Shown here: positions 26,578-35,960 of the stretch, in pieces
Numbering within the stretch: the stretch's first letter is position 1
Layout: each line of letters begins with the position of its first letter
Source of the DNA: Clostridiaceae bacterium
Lineage (GTDB): Bacteria; Bacillota; Clostridia; DSM-8532
Assembly (NCBI GenBank): GCA_012521105.1
Contig: JAAYNA010000107.1
Location: forward strand, 186,001-250,000
Reading direction: 5' to 3'
DNA length: 64,000 nt
The notes under the pieces: generated by a model
The model's database searches: none
Told to the model about the DNA's origin: nothing
What the model saw: only the letters and a program-made list of their open reading frames with translations
Translations under genes and position numbers: made by a program

Positions 26578-26808
26578 ATGAAGGAACTATTAGAGAGTAT
26601 TGCCAGATCATTAGTTGACAATCCTGACGATGTATCGGTAAGAGAATTAGAGGGAGAGAAATCTCTTATTCTCGAATTAAGAGTTGCAGAAGATGATATG
26701 GGCAAAGTAATTGGAAAACAGGGCCGCATTGCCAAAGCTATCCGCACAGTTATGAAGGCAGCTGCAATGCGCAACGATAAACGTGTTATAGTTGAAATAA
26801 TCCAATAA
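26578..26808 (+). CDS. khpA: KH-domain RNA-binding protein KhpA
   Basis: A 76-residue single KH-domain protein with the GXXG loop KVIGKQGRIAKAIRT. KhpA (YlqC) usually acts with KhpB in RNA binding. Start ATG 26578 with gagggtt upstream. Normally rimM, trmD and rplS follow; here a strong terminator comes next instead. Confidence 0.95.
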   Translation: MKELLESIARSLVDNPDDVSVRELEGEKSLILELRVAEDDMGKVIGKQGRIAKAIRTVMKAAAMRNDKRVIVEIIQ

Positions 26809-26849
26809 TTAAAAGCCCAAACAAAGAGGACATTCTATTTTGTCCCTGA

Positions 26850-26898
26850 AATGCTGTCTTAAAATCTGTATAGACGATTTTATGACAGCATTTTTTTT
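26850..26898 (+). terminator. Strong terminator of the ylxM-ffh-rpsP-khpA operon
   Basis: AATGCTGTC...AAAATC pairs with GATTTTA...GACAGCATT in a two-part stem, followed by eight T residues, 42 bases after khpA. Confidence 0.9.
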
Positions 26899-27312
26899 AC
26901 GTCATATCTTCACTTTAGAATTCAATTACTGTTTAACCGTGTTAAACATTGATATGTTCTTACGCAGAAGGCAAAGGCTGTAGTCCGGTCTGGGAAAGTA
27001 AAGGGTATCGATAGCGGGTAAAGATCCATGAAAATGGATGTGATATTATAAGAGTCCCAACTATCGAATCAGATTGCATTATGAAGAAAGCAATTCATAA
27101 ATTTATGGAGAACAAAGAGGAAGGTAAAAATAACTAAAAGGCTTGAAATTTGATTTATTATTATATATAAATAGAAATACATATATTTATAAGAAGCTTT
27201 ATAATAAGCTGTTAGAAAATCTTTAGCGAGGGAATATAAATAATAAGATTTTAGCTTATTCTATGAAGAATAAATAAACATAGCAACGTATCAAAACAAA
27301 GGAGAGATTACT
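26899..27312 (+). other. 414-base gap with a decayed coding remnant
   Basis: Between 26955 and 27138 one frame reads SYAEGKGCSPVWESKGYR, a TAG stop, then RVKIHENGCDII and RVPTIESDCIMKKAIHKFMENKEEGKNN. It has an internal stop and no start or RBS; I do not recognise the family. The remaining 170 bases before trxA are AT-rich without a clear riboswitch or terminator. Confidence 0.4.
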
Positions 27313-27639
27313 ATGGGAAATAATGTTTTAACTGTTACAAAGGATAATTTTGAAAAAGAAGTGCTTCAGTCTGAGCAACCTGTAATGGTTGATTTTTGGG
27401 CTGCATGGTGCGGACCCTGCAGAATGATTGCGCCAACCGTCGATCAGGTTGCAGAAGAGTTCCAGGGTAAAGCTAAAGTTGTAAAAATAAATGTGGATGA
27501 AAATGGTGAATTGGCTGAGAAATACAGAATCATGACAATTCCTACCTTAATGGTTTTTAAAGATGGAAATGTAGTAGACAGTCTTGTTGGGGTAAGATCA
27601 AAAGACGAGCTTTCGAATATGCTGAATAAACATCTTTAA
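27313..27639 (+). CDS. trxA: Thioredoxin
   Basis: A 108-residue thioredoxin with the active site WCGPC (32-36), cis-Pro region TIPTLMVFKDG, and the normal length. The RBS aaaggagag is strong. It reduces disulfides of cytosolic proteins using thioredoxin reductase, which is not in the window. Followed at once by a terminator, so it is monocistronic. Confidence 0.97.
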   Translation: MGNNVLTVTKDNFEKEVLQSEQPVMVDFWAAWCGPCRMIAPTVDQVAEEFQGKAKVVKINVDENGELAEKYRIMTIPTLMVFKDGNVVDSLVGVRSKDELSNMLNKHL

Positions 27640-27645
27640 AGGCAG

Positions 27646-27675
27646 AACCGGGGATTTAATCTCTCCGGTTTTTTT
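27646..27675 (+). terminator. Intrinsic terminator after trxA
   Basis: AACCGG and CCGGTT arms with an inner GAT/ATC pair are followed by seven T residues, 7 bases after the stop. Confidence 0.85.
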
Positions 27676-27749
27676 GACTTCAGTTACCGAAAAGGGATAT
27701 AATTTAAACTGCTTATAGAAAATGTTTTTCGCTACAGGAGGTATTTTTC

Positions 27750-29057
27750 ATGGGATATGTAATAGAAAATATAACTGTTATAACATGGGATAACGATGAG
27801 TTGAAGGTAATTAAAAATGCGACTGTGGAAACAGAACAAAGCAAAATTTCCTATGTTGGGTGCAAAAAAAATGACACTCCAAAATCTTCCGGAAAAGTAA
27901 AAATAGACGGTATGGGCAAAGTTTTAGTTCCAGGTTTTGTAAATGCCCATACCCACATTCCCATGACACTGCTTAGAAGCTATGCAGATGACTTGGATCT
28001 TCACACATGGCTGTTTGATCATATTTTCAAAATCGAGGATAAGCTTACAGACGATGATGTATACTGGGGTACCCAGCTTGGATTGTTGGAAATGATTGCA
28101 GGAGGAACAACCTGTTTTTCCGATATGTATTATTTCGTTGATCAGATTGCAGATGCTACTGCCCAGTCAGGTGTGCGTGCCCTGCTTTCCCGCGGTTTGA
28201 CCAATGACGAGGATAAAGACGATTATAGTGATGATTATAGAATAAATGAAGCCATTGAAACGTTCAATAAATGGAACGGAGCTGAGAATAACCGTATCAG
28301 GGTTGCTTTTGCTCCCCATGCAATATACACCTGTGCCCCGAAATATATCAGGGCAATAAGGGATACTGCTGAAAAGCTGGGTGCTTATATTCATGTTCAT
28401 GTGGATGAGACTTTAAAAGAGCATAACGATTCCCTTAGGCAGTATGGCAAAACACCTGCTCAGCACTTATATGATATAGGGCTTTTTGATTTACCAACAA
28501 TAGCAGCCCATTGTGTCCATGTAACCGAACAGGATATGGATTTAATGAAGGAAAAAAATGTGTCATTTATCCATAACCCCGGAAGCAACCTTAAACTGGG
28601 AAGTGGAATAGCTCCTGTTCCTGACGCACTAAGGAAAGGCATAAATGTTGCGTTAGGCACAGATGGAGCATCCAGCAACAACAATCTTAATATGTGGGAA
28701 GAAATGAATCTTGCTGCCCTTATTCATAAGGGATCCAGGTTAGATCCACTGGCCGTTAGGGCTGAGGAAGCTTTCAAAATGGCTACTGTAAACGGAGCGA
28801 AAGCCCTTGGCTTTAATAATGCAGGTCAGATAAAGGAAGGCTTTTACGCCGATATGGTATTAATAGATTTATCAAAGCCTCATTATTTTCCTGAACATAA
28901 TTTAGTGTCAAACCTCGCATACTCGGCACAGGCCTCTGATGTTGAGACTGTTTTTGTTGATGGAAAAATCCTTTATGATAAAGGGGAGTATAAGACGCTG
29001 GACAGGGAAAAAATTCTTTATAACATAAACCGGGTATGCCAAAGGCTCTTTAATTAA
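27750..29057 (+). CDS. mtaD: 5-methylthioadenosine/S-adenosylhomocysteine deaminase
   Basis: A 435-residue amidohydrolase. It has the metal-binding HxH (NAHTHIPM), a third His in HVDETLKEHND, an AHCVHVTEQD block and a catalytic Asp region LGTDGASSNNNLNM. These are typical of the MtaD/SAH deaminase group, which deaminates methylthioadenosine and S-adenosylhomocysteine. Substrate choice between MTA, SAH and adenosine cannot be settled from sequence. The RBS is acaggaggt. Converges with rqcH, with only 5 bases between the stops. Confidence 0.9.
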   Translation: MGYVIENITVITWDNDELKVIKNATVETEQSKISYVGCKKNDTPKSSGKVKIDGMGKVLVPGFVNAHTHIPMTLLRSYADDLDLHTWLFDHIFKIEDKLTDDDVYWGTQLGLLEMIAGGTTCFSDMYYFVDQIADATAQSGVRALLSRGLTNDEDKDDYSDDYRINEAIETFNKWNGAENNRIRVAFAPHAIYTCAPKYIRAIRDTAEKLGAYIHVHVDETLKEHNDSLRQYGKTPAQHLYDIGLFDLPTIAAHCVHVTEQDMDLMKEKNVSFIHNPGSNLKLGSGIAPVPDALRKGINVALGTDGASSNNNLNMWEEMNLAALIHKGSRLDPLAVRAEEAFKMATVNGAKALGFNNAGQIKEGFYADMVLIDLSKPHYFPEHNLVSNLAYSAQASDVETVFVDGKILYDKGEYKTLDREKILYNINRVCQRLFN

Positions 29058-29062
29058 CAGTG

Positions 29063-30811
29063 TTATGAGGTAATAAACTTTTCAGGGTTTTCAGGATCAA
29101 CAATTATAGTTTTATAATTAACATATACTACCATACCGGGCTTTGCACCAGAGGGCTTTCTTACGTATTTAGCCCGTGTGTAATCAACCTGGACTTTTGA
29201 TGAATTACGTGCTTTGCTGAACCATGCTGCCAGCACAGCTGCTTCCAGCAAAGTTTTTTCGGGGACAGGTTCGGGAGCACGAACAATTACATGCGAACCT
29301 GGTATATTCTTTGCATGAAGCCATAGGTCATCAGGGTTTGCAAATTTAAGTGTTAATTCATCATTTTGTATGTTATTTCGTCCAACCCATATCTGGCACC
29401 CATCGGATGAAGTGAAGCTAAGGGGCGAAGGCTTTTGAGAGCTTTTTATACGTCTGTTTGTTTTTCGTATATATCCCTGGTCCCTTAGTTCTTCACGTAT
29501 TTCTTCCACCTCTTCCGGGGAATTGGCTTCCTCAAGATTAAACAAAACATTTTCAAGGTAGTCCAATTCTCTTTTTGCCAGTTTCAACTGTTCTGTTGCA
29601 TAAGCGTATGCAGATTTCGCTTTATTACACTTCCTGAAATAACGCTGGGCATTTTGCTGCGGAGTTAAGTTTTCATCAAGCATAATTTCAACATAGGTTT
29701 CTTCAGGCTCGTAATAATTTAACAGGTTACAATGGGTCATACCTTTTTTAAGCAGGTAGATATTTGCGGTTATTAATTCCCCGTATAACCTCAGGGTATC
29801 TATATCAGAGTTTTCATCAATGGTTGATATATGGATATTGATTTTCTTTTCGCACCTCTCAATATTTTGCTTAACAATCTTTATCAAATCGCTGCTTTTT
29901 GATTTAATATGTTCTTTTATTGCACTATATCTGAAGTAGCTGTCTATGGCCCCGCTAATATCGTCGTATTCCTTATAGGTTCCATACTGGGTTAATTCAA
30001 TAGCATGAAAGTCCACAGCTTTTTCCAGATTGTTGTCTATTACCACAGTAGGAGTGTATTTTTTATTTTCCCAGGAGTGTATTAAATCTTTTAATACATC
30101 TGCCATAACTAAAATCTTTTCATATTCAACATCCTTTGCAGGAAGGTCGGGTTCAATTCCTGCTCTGTAACATACTTCATGGCATAAAAGCGGGCTGAAT
30201 CCCTTAATCCTGTTTAACAGAAATTTAGATATGGAGCTTTGTTCATTTCTGAACGATGGAATAAAATCATTAAAATCCAGTTCTGTAGGTACTATTTTGT
30301 CCTGTTGGGGAGGAAGAACATATGTCCGTGCAGGCATTATTTCCCTTACCCGGTTTATGTCCTGATCTACATGTTTAATTGCGTCGATAATTTTTCCGCT
30401 ATTGTTAACAAGAATAATATTGCTGTGGCGACCCATTATTTCTATAATAACTTTTTTTATACTTTTATCGCCCAGTTCATCCGATGCTTCTATATAAAGG
30501 TTAATAATTCTTTCAAAGTCTAAACACTCAACCATGGTAATAGTTCCGCCAAGCAGATGCTTCCTTAACAGCATGCAGAACATGGGCGGAGAAGAGGGGT
30601 TTTCTAAATCCAGCTCCGTTAAATGAATCCTTGCTGAATTTGCGTTACAGTTTAACAGCAGTTTATAGTTATTGTTGTTGGAACGAATATGGAATATAAG
30701 GGTATATCGTTCGGGTTGATATATTTTAAAAATGCGTCCACCTTTTACTTTCGTATTCAGTTCGTCGGCAACGGCTTTTGCTACAATTCCGTCAAAAGGC
30801 ATTTGCTTCAC
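29063..30811 (-). CDS. rqcH: RqcH/NFACT-family ribosome quality-control protein
   Basis: A 582-residue member of the Rqc2 family (also called FbpA). The NFACT-N domain starts with MPFDGIVAKAVADELNTKVK GGRI; a central coiled coil (about 290-430) follows, then NFACT-R with DDLWLHAKNIPGSHVIVRAPE. RqcH recruits tRNA-Ala to stalled 50S subunits and adds Ala tails. The length is slightly above the average. It is the only gene on its transcript in view. Confidence 0.94.
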   Translation of the reverse strand: MKQMPFDGIVAKAVADELNTKVKGGRIFKIYQPERYTLIFHIRSNNNNYKLLLNCNANSARIHLTELDLENPSSPPMFCMLLRKHLLGGTITMVECLDFERIINLYIEASDELGDKSIKKVIIEIMGRHSNIILVNNSGKIIDAIKHVDQDINRVREIMPARTYVLPPQQDKIVPTELDFNDFIPSFRNEQSSISKFLLNRIKGFSPLLCHEVCYRAGIEPDLPAKDVEYEKILVMADVLKDLIHSWENKKYTPTVVIDNNLEKAVDFHAIELTQYGTYKEYDDISGAIDSYFRYSAIKEHIKSKSSDLIKIVKQNIERCEKKINIHISTIDENSDIDTLRLYGELITANIYLLKKGMTHCNLLNYYEPEETYVEIMLDENLTPQQNAQRYFRKCNKAKSAYAYATEQLKLAKRELDYLENVLFNLEEANSPEEVEEIREELRDQGYIRKTNRRIKSSQKPSPLSFTSSDGCQIWVGRNNIQNDELTLKFANPDDLWLHAKNIPGSHVIVRAPEPVPEKTLLEAAVLAAWFSKARNSSKVQVDYTRAKYVRKPSGAKPGMVVYVNYKTIIVDPENPEKFITS

Positions 30812-30926
30812 TCCGTTTCATAAGTTAAACCCTGAAGTTTAATTACGCTTTATTTTAACACACATCGGGTGATAGTGAAACGATAGCTGACATAAAGGGG
30901 AAATATTACATTTTTATTAATTTTAT

Positions 30927-30955
30927 TTTACAAAATAAATATACTGTGTTATAAT
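30927..30955 (+). promoter_or_regulatory. Promoter of the 30-residue peptide gene
   Basis: TTTACA (30927-30932), a 17-base spacer and TATAAT (30950-30955) lie about 95 bases before the micro-gene start. Confidence 0.72.
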
Positions 30956-31049
30956 TCTTTCTCAGATAGAAACAAAAGCTGTAGAAAAAGAGTTAAATAA
31001 AGAATTGCAAAGAATGATTTAATCTCAGTATTGAAAGGGGAAATCATTT

Positions 31050-31142
31050 ATGCTATTGAAAAAAAGATCGGTGGCCATCAGCGTTTTGATTATATCTGTA
31101 TTATTATTTATAATGATGAACATTTCGGCTTTTTTCAGGTAA
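31050..31142 (+). CDS. 30-residue single-pass membrane peptide
   Basis: An ATG at 31050 with the RBS gaaagggg encodes MLLKKRSVAISVLIISVLLF followed by IMMNISAFFR and a TAA. A basic N-terminus and one hydrophobic helix of about 20 residues, with a final Arg, are typical of a small membrane peptide. It has a sigma-A-type promoter (30927-30955) and a terminator (31158-31178), so the unit is a transcript of about 215 bases. I do not recognise the family. It could be a small regulator, a type I-toxin-like peptide or a sporulation peptide; no antisense RNA was looked for beyond reading. Confidence 0.6.
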   Translation: MLLKKRSVAISVLIISVLLFIMMNISAFFR

Positions 31143-31157
31143 ATATTATCAGAAGAG

Positions 31158-31178
31158 GGGAGCACGGGCTCCTTTTTT
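31158..31178 (+). terminator. Terminator of the micro-gene
   Basis: GGAGC, a 4-base loop and GCTCC are followed by six T residues, 15 bases after the peptide's stop. Confidence 0.8.
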
Positions 31179-31249
31179 ACTGCTTATAAATAGCAGGAAA
31201 ATTATTAGGTTTTTGCTGGGAAGATTTTTGAAATAATTGATATTATATT

Positions 31250-31283
31250 TTGCCCATGGTATATTTATATTGATTATGGGCAA
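31250..31283 (+). repeat. Hairpin upstream of the CvpA gene
   Basis: TTGCCCAT and ATGGGCAA form an 8-bp perfect inverted repeat with an 18-base loop, about 40 bases before the cvpA start. It may be a leader structure or regulatory site. Confidence 0.5.
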
Positions 31284-31324
31284 TTTCTCAGGTTGGTTTA
31301 AGCACAGTGATTTTGGAGGTAATT

Positions 31325-32131
31325 ATGTCACGGGAACGCTCAAGTACAGATAAGATTCCACTTATAATGTTACTTCTTTTTCTTGCAGCTATAATAGCTC
31401 TGGATTATTTCTTAAAATGGGGTTTAAACTGGGTTGACTATACCATTATTGGAGTTGTATTTTTCAGTGCTTTTGTTGGTTATGTAAGAGGCCTTATAAA
31501 AGCTGTTTTCAGTTTGGTTGGATATATTGTAGCCGTCATATGTTCAGTTTTGTTTTCAGAACCTGTGGCTCTTTTCATTATGGAAAAAACCCAGATAAGG
31601 GAAACCATTGCAAAGGCATTGGAAAATGCATATTCTAATTTTACCGTCCCGGCATTTAATCAGACTGTTGATTTCTCTGTTATAGAAAGCAGCAATCAGC
31701 TTTTCGAGAAATTTCCTTCCTTAAAAGAATTTCTTAATAATAATATGATGTTTGGCCAACTGTTTAATATGGCCAATCCTTTGGAAGCCGGTGCAGAAGT
31801 CTTAAGTGGCGCCATTACGTCTATAACCGATCTGCTTGTTTTTTCTGTTCTTAAGGTTATTTCAATAATTATTGTGTTTTTTGCTGTTAAGTTGATTATT
31901 TCTGTTATAGGAGGAATCATAAACTCATTAATTTCACAGAGCAATATTTTGAGTACAACAAATAAAACCATTGGTTTAGCCCTGGGAGCAGTTATTGGTT
32001 GTCTTGTTGTATTTGTAGCTGCATCATATGTTGTTCCTTTTCTTGGTTCTCTGAATATTTTAAATATACCAAAAGAGTACGGAGAATCCATTATTTTAGG
32101 TTATTTTTTTGCAACACCGCAAACTGTATAA
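31325..32131 (+). CDS. cvpA: CvpA-family membrane protein
   Basis: A 268-residue protein, ATG 31325 directly after ggaggtaatt. The pattern NWVDYTIIGVVFFSAFVGYVRGLIKAVF is the start of the CvpA family (colicin V production protein). About four TM helices are seen, with a long insert in the middle (about 90-160). It is upstream of an envelope gene cluster, in agreement with a membrane role. The biochemical function is not known for most members. Confidence 0.85.
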   Translation: MSRERSSTDKIPLIMLLLFLAAIIALDYFLKWGLNWVDYTIIGVVFFSAFVGYVRGLIKAVFSLVGYIVAVICSVLFSEPVALFIMEKTQIRETIAKALENAYSNFTVPAFNQTVDFSVIESSNQLFEKFPSLKEFLNNNMMFGQLFNMANPLEAGAEVLSGAITSITDLLVFSVLKVISIIIVFFAVKLIISVIGGIINSLISQSNILSTTNKTIGLALGAVIGCLVVFVAASYVVPFLGSLNILNIPKEYGESIILGYFFATPQTV

Positions 32132-32360
32132 AAGCACAGGTTGTTTTAACTAAGGCAGTGCCTTTGTGCTGCCGGCTGAGAATACCGCTTTATGATTCCA
32201 AAACTTACCTGTTAGCTGTCAGCTTTCAATTCTGTATATTAAACCCAGATCTCTTTGTCATACTTTTGAAACAGTATTATACTTCATTTATCCCTTTACT
32301 TTACCGATAAAAATATATAGAATGCTTAAAAATAAATGGTGTTTGAAACGGGTGATTGAA

Positions 32361-34322
32361 TTGACATTTGCTAAAAAAGCAAGAGCCAAATTAATAGTAC
32401 TAATAATTACCATTGTTATTGTTTCAATTATTCCTGTTAATTCTATGGCAGAGAATGAGAGTGAAAAGTATTGGCTTGTGCGAGTTTTTTCTACAGATGC
32501 TTACAATAAAACCATTCGTGCTGAAATTCTGCTTGAATTGCCATCTCCTGATGTAAGGTTAATTGATTCAGAAAAGCTTTATAATATTGAATCAACAGGT
32601 ATTTTTGAGGTTGTCGGTGTCAGTAGTGATTGCTTAATTTATATTGATTCTGTCCAAAGAACATTAAGCGATATAAAACCCGAGACTTTTATGCTTATTA
32701 CTGTAGAAAACAATCTTATTACCAGGATGATGAATGTAAACAGTGTTTTATTGCAGGAGGGCGGTATTTACAACGGCATTCTTGAAGAGAATAATTCTGA
32801 TTTAGGGTATATAACACTCTATTTCCCCGATGGTTCGGGTACATCACCAGGTTTAAAGAGTGCTCTTTCATATTATCGTACATATTCTTATGTGCGTGCC
32901 GAAGATGTTGCAGTATATAAAAACGGCAAACCTGCGAATATTGAAGCGTTAAATCCCGGTGACAGTGTATTCATTAAACTAAATAATGAAGGTAATATTG
33001 AAAAAATAAGTGCTACAGATAATTTCTATCCTGTGTACGGTAAAGTGAGGACAAAGGGTAACTGGATGCTTCAACTGGAAAGAGCAGATGGAAGTACCGT
33101 ACAGTATCGTATTCCGTTCAATACACTGATTTTTAAAGACAGAAGGATGGCTTCGTGGAACGATATAAAGATGGGCGATGAGGTGCGTATTTTACTTCAA
33201 ACAAGTGGTAACCAAATAATAATTGGTGAAATTACAATAATAAGCAAAGAGATTCAGGTAGATGCTGTGTACAGAGCAGACTTTTTCTCATACGATAAAT
33301 TAACAAACAGTATTGTTGTTACAAACATGCGGCAATTTAAGGATGGAATTTGGAATACATTCAATATACCTGCAATAAGTAAATTTGATATAAACGATAA
33401 TTATAGTCCCAATATCCCAAGGGGTGCAGGTGGAACAGTGTATATGGCCACAGGTAAAAGTATTACCGGAAAAGAATCTGTAGTTTGGATGTCAATAGAA
33501 AATAATGCATTACGAACAGAAGTAACAGGTGATACAATTGTTGATGCGGATCCCGGGCGTAGCAGGCTGACCCTGTTGAACAGAAGTATGCCCGTAACCT
33601 ATGACGATACTTCTCTTATTGTTAAAAAAGGAAAACTTCTTACTCCAAACCAGGTTAAAAGCAGGGATGAAGCATATTTTGCTACAAGTAACCAGATTGA
33701 CGGAACGGTAAAAGCAAATATTATTTGGATTCGGGAACCTCTTGATGATACGGGTTTAACTTTGATTCGTGGCAGAATATCACATATCGATTTGTACAAC
33801 AGTATGACACTTGAATCATTCTCAGAATTCAGTGAACCTTACTGGGAGTTTTATAATGTTCAAAGAACACTAACTATAGATCCTTCGATAACACGAGTAT
33901 TTGATGATGCAGGAAGAATAGATCTGTCGCTCTTTGACGATTCTGGTGAAGAAAATTACAAAAAACAGACAGTTTATGTTCTTGCACAGGATGGCAAAGC
34001 TTTGCTTGTCAGCACGGCTCCCTTTGGTGATGTTGTTTATAAGGGAAGAATATTTGACCTGGAAGGTGTTCAAAAGGATTCCTTCAATCATATTGTCGTG
34101 CCCGCTTCATCACTGATTATAAAAGAGGGCATACGTTACAATGATGAATTGTCAAAATGGGAAAACGTTCCTGAAACGCAGTTTTCCTTTTTACCGAATA
34201 CTGTATTTGTGAAAAATGGTAAATTAATAGACTCGTCCCAGTTGGAAGTGGGAGACAGGATAACTGTGATAAAGTCGGAATTTGGAGACAACGCTTTTGT
34301 GGTAATGGTTGAATCATATTAA
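32361..34322 (+). CDS. Large secreted protein with repeated small beta modules
   Basis: A protein of about 653 residues. TTG 32361 behind ggtgat gives a clean signal peptide (MTFAKKARAKLIVLIITIVI...SMA); ATG 32322 is an alternative without an RBS. The mature protein repeats a motif of the form xxLxxGDxVxI...I (NPGDSVFIKLNNEG, KMGDEVRILLQTSG, EVGDRITVIKSEFG), like DUF5666-type small beta-barrel repeats. No enzyme motif. The neighbouring SLH protein starts 25 bases after this stop, so both may be cell-surface partners. Confidence 0.6.
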   Translation: MTFAKKARAKLIVLIITIVIVSIIPVNSMAENESEKYWLVRVFSTDAYNKTIRAEILLELPSPDVRLIDSEKLYNIESTGIFEVVGVSSDCLIYIDSVQRTLSDIKPETFMLITVENNLITRMMNVNSVLLQEGGIYNGILEENNSDLGYITLYFPDGSGTSPGLKSALSYYRTYSYVRAEDVAVYKNGKPANIEALNPGDSVFIKLNNEGNIEKISATDNFYPVYGKVRTKGNWMLQLERADGSTVQYRIPFNTLIFKDRRMASWNDIKMGDEVRILLQTSGNQIIIGEITIISKEIQVDAVYRADFFSYDKLTNSIVVTNMRQFKDGIWNTFNIPAISKFDINDNYSPNIPRGAGGTVYMATGKSITGKESVVWMSIENNALRTEVTGDTIVDADPGRSRLTLLNRSMPVTYDDTSLIVKKGKLLTPNQVKSRDEAYFATSNQIDGTVKANIIWIREPLDDTGLTLIRGRISHIDLYNSMTLESFSEFSEPYWEFYNVQRTLTIDPSITRVFDDAGRIDLSLFDDSGEENYKKQTVYVLAQDGKALLVSTAPFGDVVYKGRIFDLEGVQKDSFNHIVVPASSLIIKEGIRYNDELSKWENVPETQFSFLPNTVFVKNGKLIDSSQLEVGDRITVIKSEFGDNAFVVMVESY

Positions 34323-34347
34323 TAATATAAAAACACGGGGGATTATA

Positions 34348-35874
34348 ATGAAAATAAGAATCAAAACTATAAAATTGATATCACTGCTACTGTTTATTTT
34401 AATCCTGTCAGATCGGGCAGTTGCCTTCGCATATATGGGTTCAATGGGATACGAGGGAGGTATATCGGCAGCAAATCCTTTTGAAAACAATACATACATT
34501 TATCGTGAAGTGTGTTTTTTAACAGGAACTCCTATTATTCTTGAAGGAACTATGACTGTTAAAAAAAATAAAAAAAATGAAAAAGTTACTACCACTTATA
34601 GATATGATTTGGAAAATGCAGAACATGAAGCTTCCATAACAAGGGTTATTGTTATGGAGACAACTACAGAAACCACCGAGAATGGTCAAACCACTGAAAA
34701 AAGTAAAATTTCCAAAAGACCTACAGAGGTGGTCAGAATCGGTAATTCAGTATTTACTTTAGCAAATTACGAATTTACCCGTTCGGGGCTTACCGACCCT
34801 CAACCTGCAGTTTATTATAATGTTGGGGAATACATGCTTAAAAAGACATACAGAATGAACTCCGGAGGAAATATTACAGTTGAGATGACAGGAAACCAGT
34901 ATGGATATGACCAGTACTGGAGTTCTGCAAAGTCAGGTAACGTTACTGTTACTATTCTTGCCGAGCCTGTGATAAACGGAAGAGTAGTTGAATGGGGCGG
35001 AACTGCAAGGATTTTTGCTTCCAATGTAGCTAAAAAAGGATTTGAATATATTGAAAATGAGCCCTACCAAATAAGCTTTGAGGGCGGATATGTAGAAAAA
35101 GACTATGAAGAAAGCCTGCTGGAATATGATGCGCTGCTTCCCGAATTTGATAAGGATGGAAAACCTACGGGAGTATTAAGAAACTATAGCGAGAAAATGG
35201 GAATTGAGTCCAAACCTGTGCTTACCAGATTAATGGTTCCCGATTTAAAGCATCTGGAAGGGCATTGGGTAGAGGAACCCGTTAAAATTCTTTATAGCCT
35301 TGGTGTAATACCTGGTACCGGTGAAGATTTTAATCCGGAAAGGTATATTACAAGGCGGGAATTTACAACAATGGTGGTTAGAGCAGTGAAGGATATACCC
35401 GAAGATCCGGACATAGTAACAAGGCAGAAAGTCAGCAGACCTTCACGAACCAAAACCCCAGAAATATCACCTTTTCTGGACGTAAAAACCGATGATCTCT
35501 TTTATGCAGAAATTAAGACTGCAAACAACCGTGGAATAATTCAGGGTACAGGCAATGCATATTTTTCACCAAATCGGCATATAACTTCTGCAGAAGCTGT
35601 AACAATGCTAATTCGTGCCCTTGGTCTTGAAGGCCTTGCTTCATATCCGTATGCGGTAACCCCATTTATAGATAACGACGACATTCCGGCATATGCCAGG
35701 AATTCTGTAGCTGTAGCTTACCGTATAGGTCTGATTAGCGGAGACAGCAGGGGATACTTCCATCCAAATAAATATATGACCTATGAGGAGGCCTCGGTGC
35801 TTTTGTATGAGCTGATAAAATATATGGGTGAAGAGTTGGTAAAAGACTATCGAGACCGGCCTTTAAGCTACTGA
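34348..35874 (+). CDS. SLH-domain surface protein
   Basis: A 508-residue protein, ATG 34348 with the RBS gggggatt. A signal peptide (about 1-28) is followed by a beta-rich region of about 280 residues without a recognised domain (internal ETTTETTENGQTTEKSK linker). Three SLH domains follow at the C-terminus: LYSLGVIPGTGEDFNPERYI, IKTANNRGIIQGTGNAYFSP and VAYRIGLISGDSRGYFHP. SLH domains bind pyruvylated wall polymers. The preceding secreted repeat protein is next to it, so it may be anchored or displayed at the surface. Confidence 0.85.
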   Translation: MKIRIKTIKLISLLLFILILSDRAVAFAYMGSMGYEGGISAANPFENNTYIYREVCFLTGTPIILEGTMTVKKNKKNEKVTTTYRYDLENAEHEASITRVIVMETTTETTENGQTTEKSKISKRPTEVVRIGNSVFTLANYEFTRSGLTDPQPAVYYNVGEYMLKKTYRMNSGGNITVEMTGNQYGYDQYWSSAKSGNVTVTILAEPVINGRVVEWGGTARIFASNVAKKGFEYIENEPYQISFEGGYVEKDYEESLLEYDALLPEFDKDGKPTGVLRNYSEKMGIESKPVLTRLMVPDLKHLEGHWVEEPVKILYSLGVIPGTGEDFNPERYITRREFTTMVVRAVKDIPEDPDIVTRQKVSRPSRTKTPEISPFLDVKTDDLFYAEIKTANNRGIIQGTGNAYFSPNRHITSAEAVTMLIRALGLEGLASYPYAVTPFIDNDDIPAYARNSVAVAYRIGLISGDSRGYFHPNKYMTYEEASVLLYELIKYMGEELVKDYRDRPLSY

Positions 35875-35960
35875 TAGCATGGTTGCAACTATAAATTGAC
35901 AATGATAAAATTAAATACAGAGGCAGAATAGAGCAGAAAATTCAGAAAGCAGGGTTGAGT

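Noticed and set aside
26930-27140. Possible c-di-GMP (GEMM) riboswitch before trxA
   Set aside because: The segment has GGCAAAGG-like text, but the conserved GEMM blocks and a proper P1 were not found; the frame pattern looks more like decayed coding DNA.
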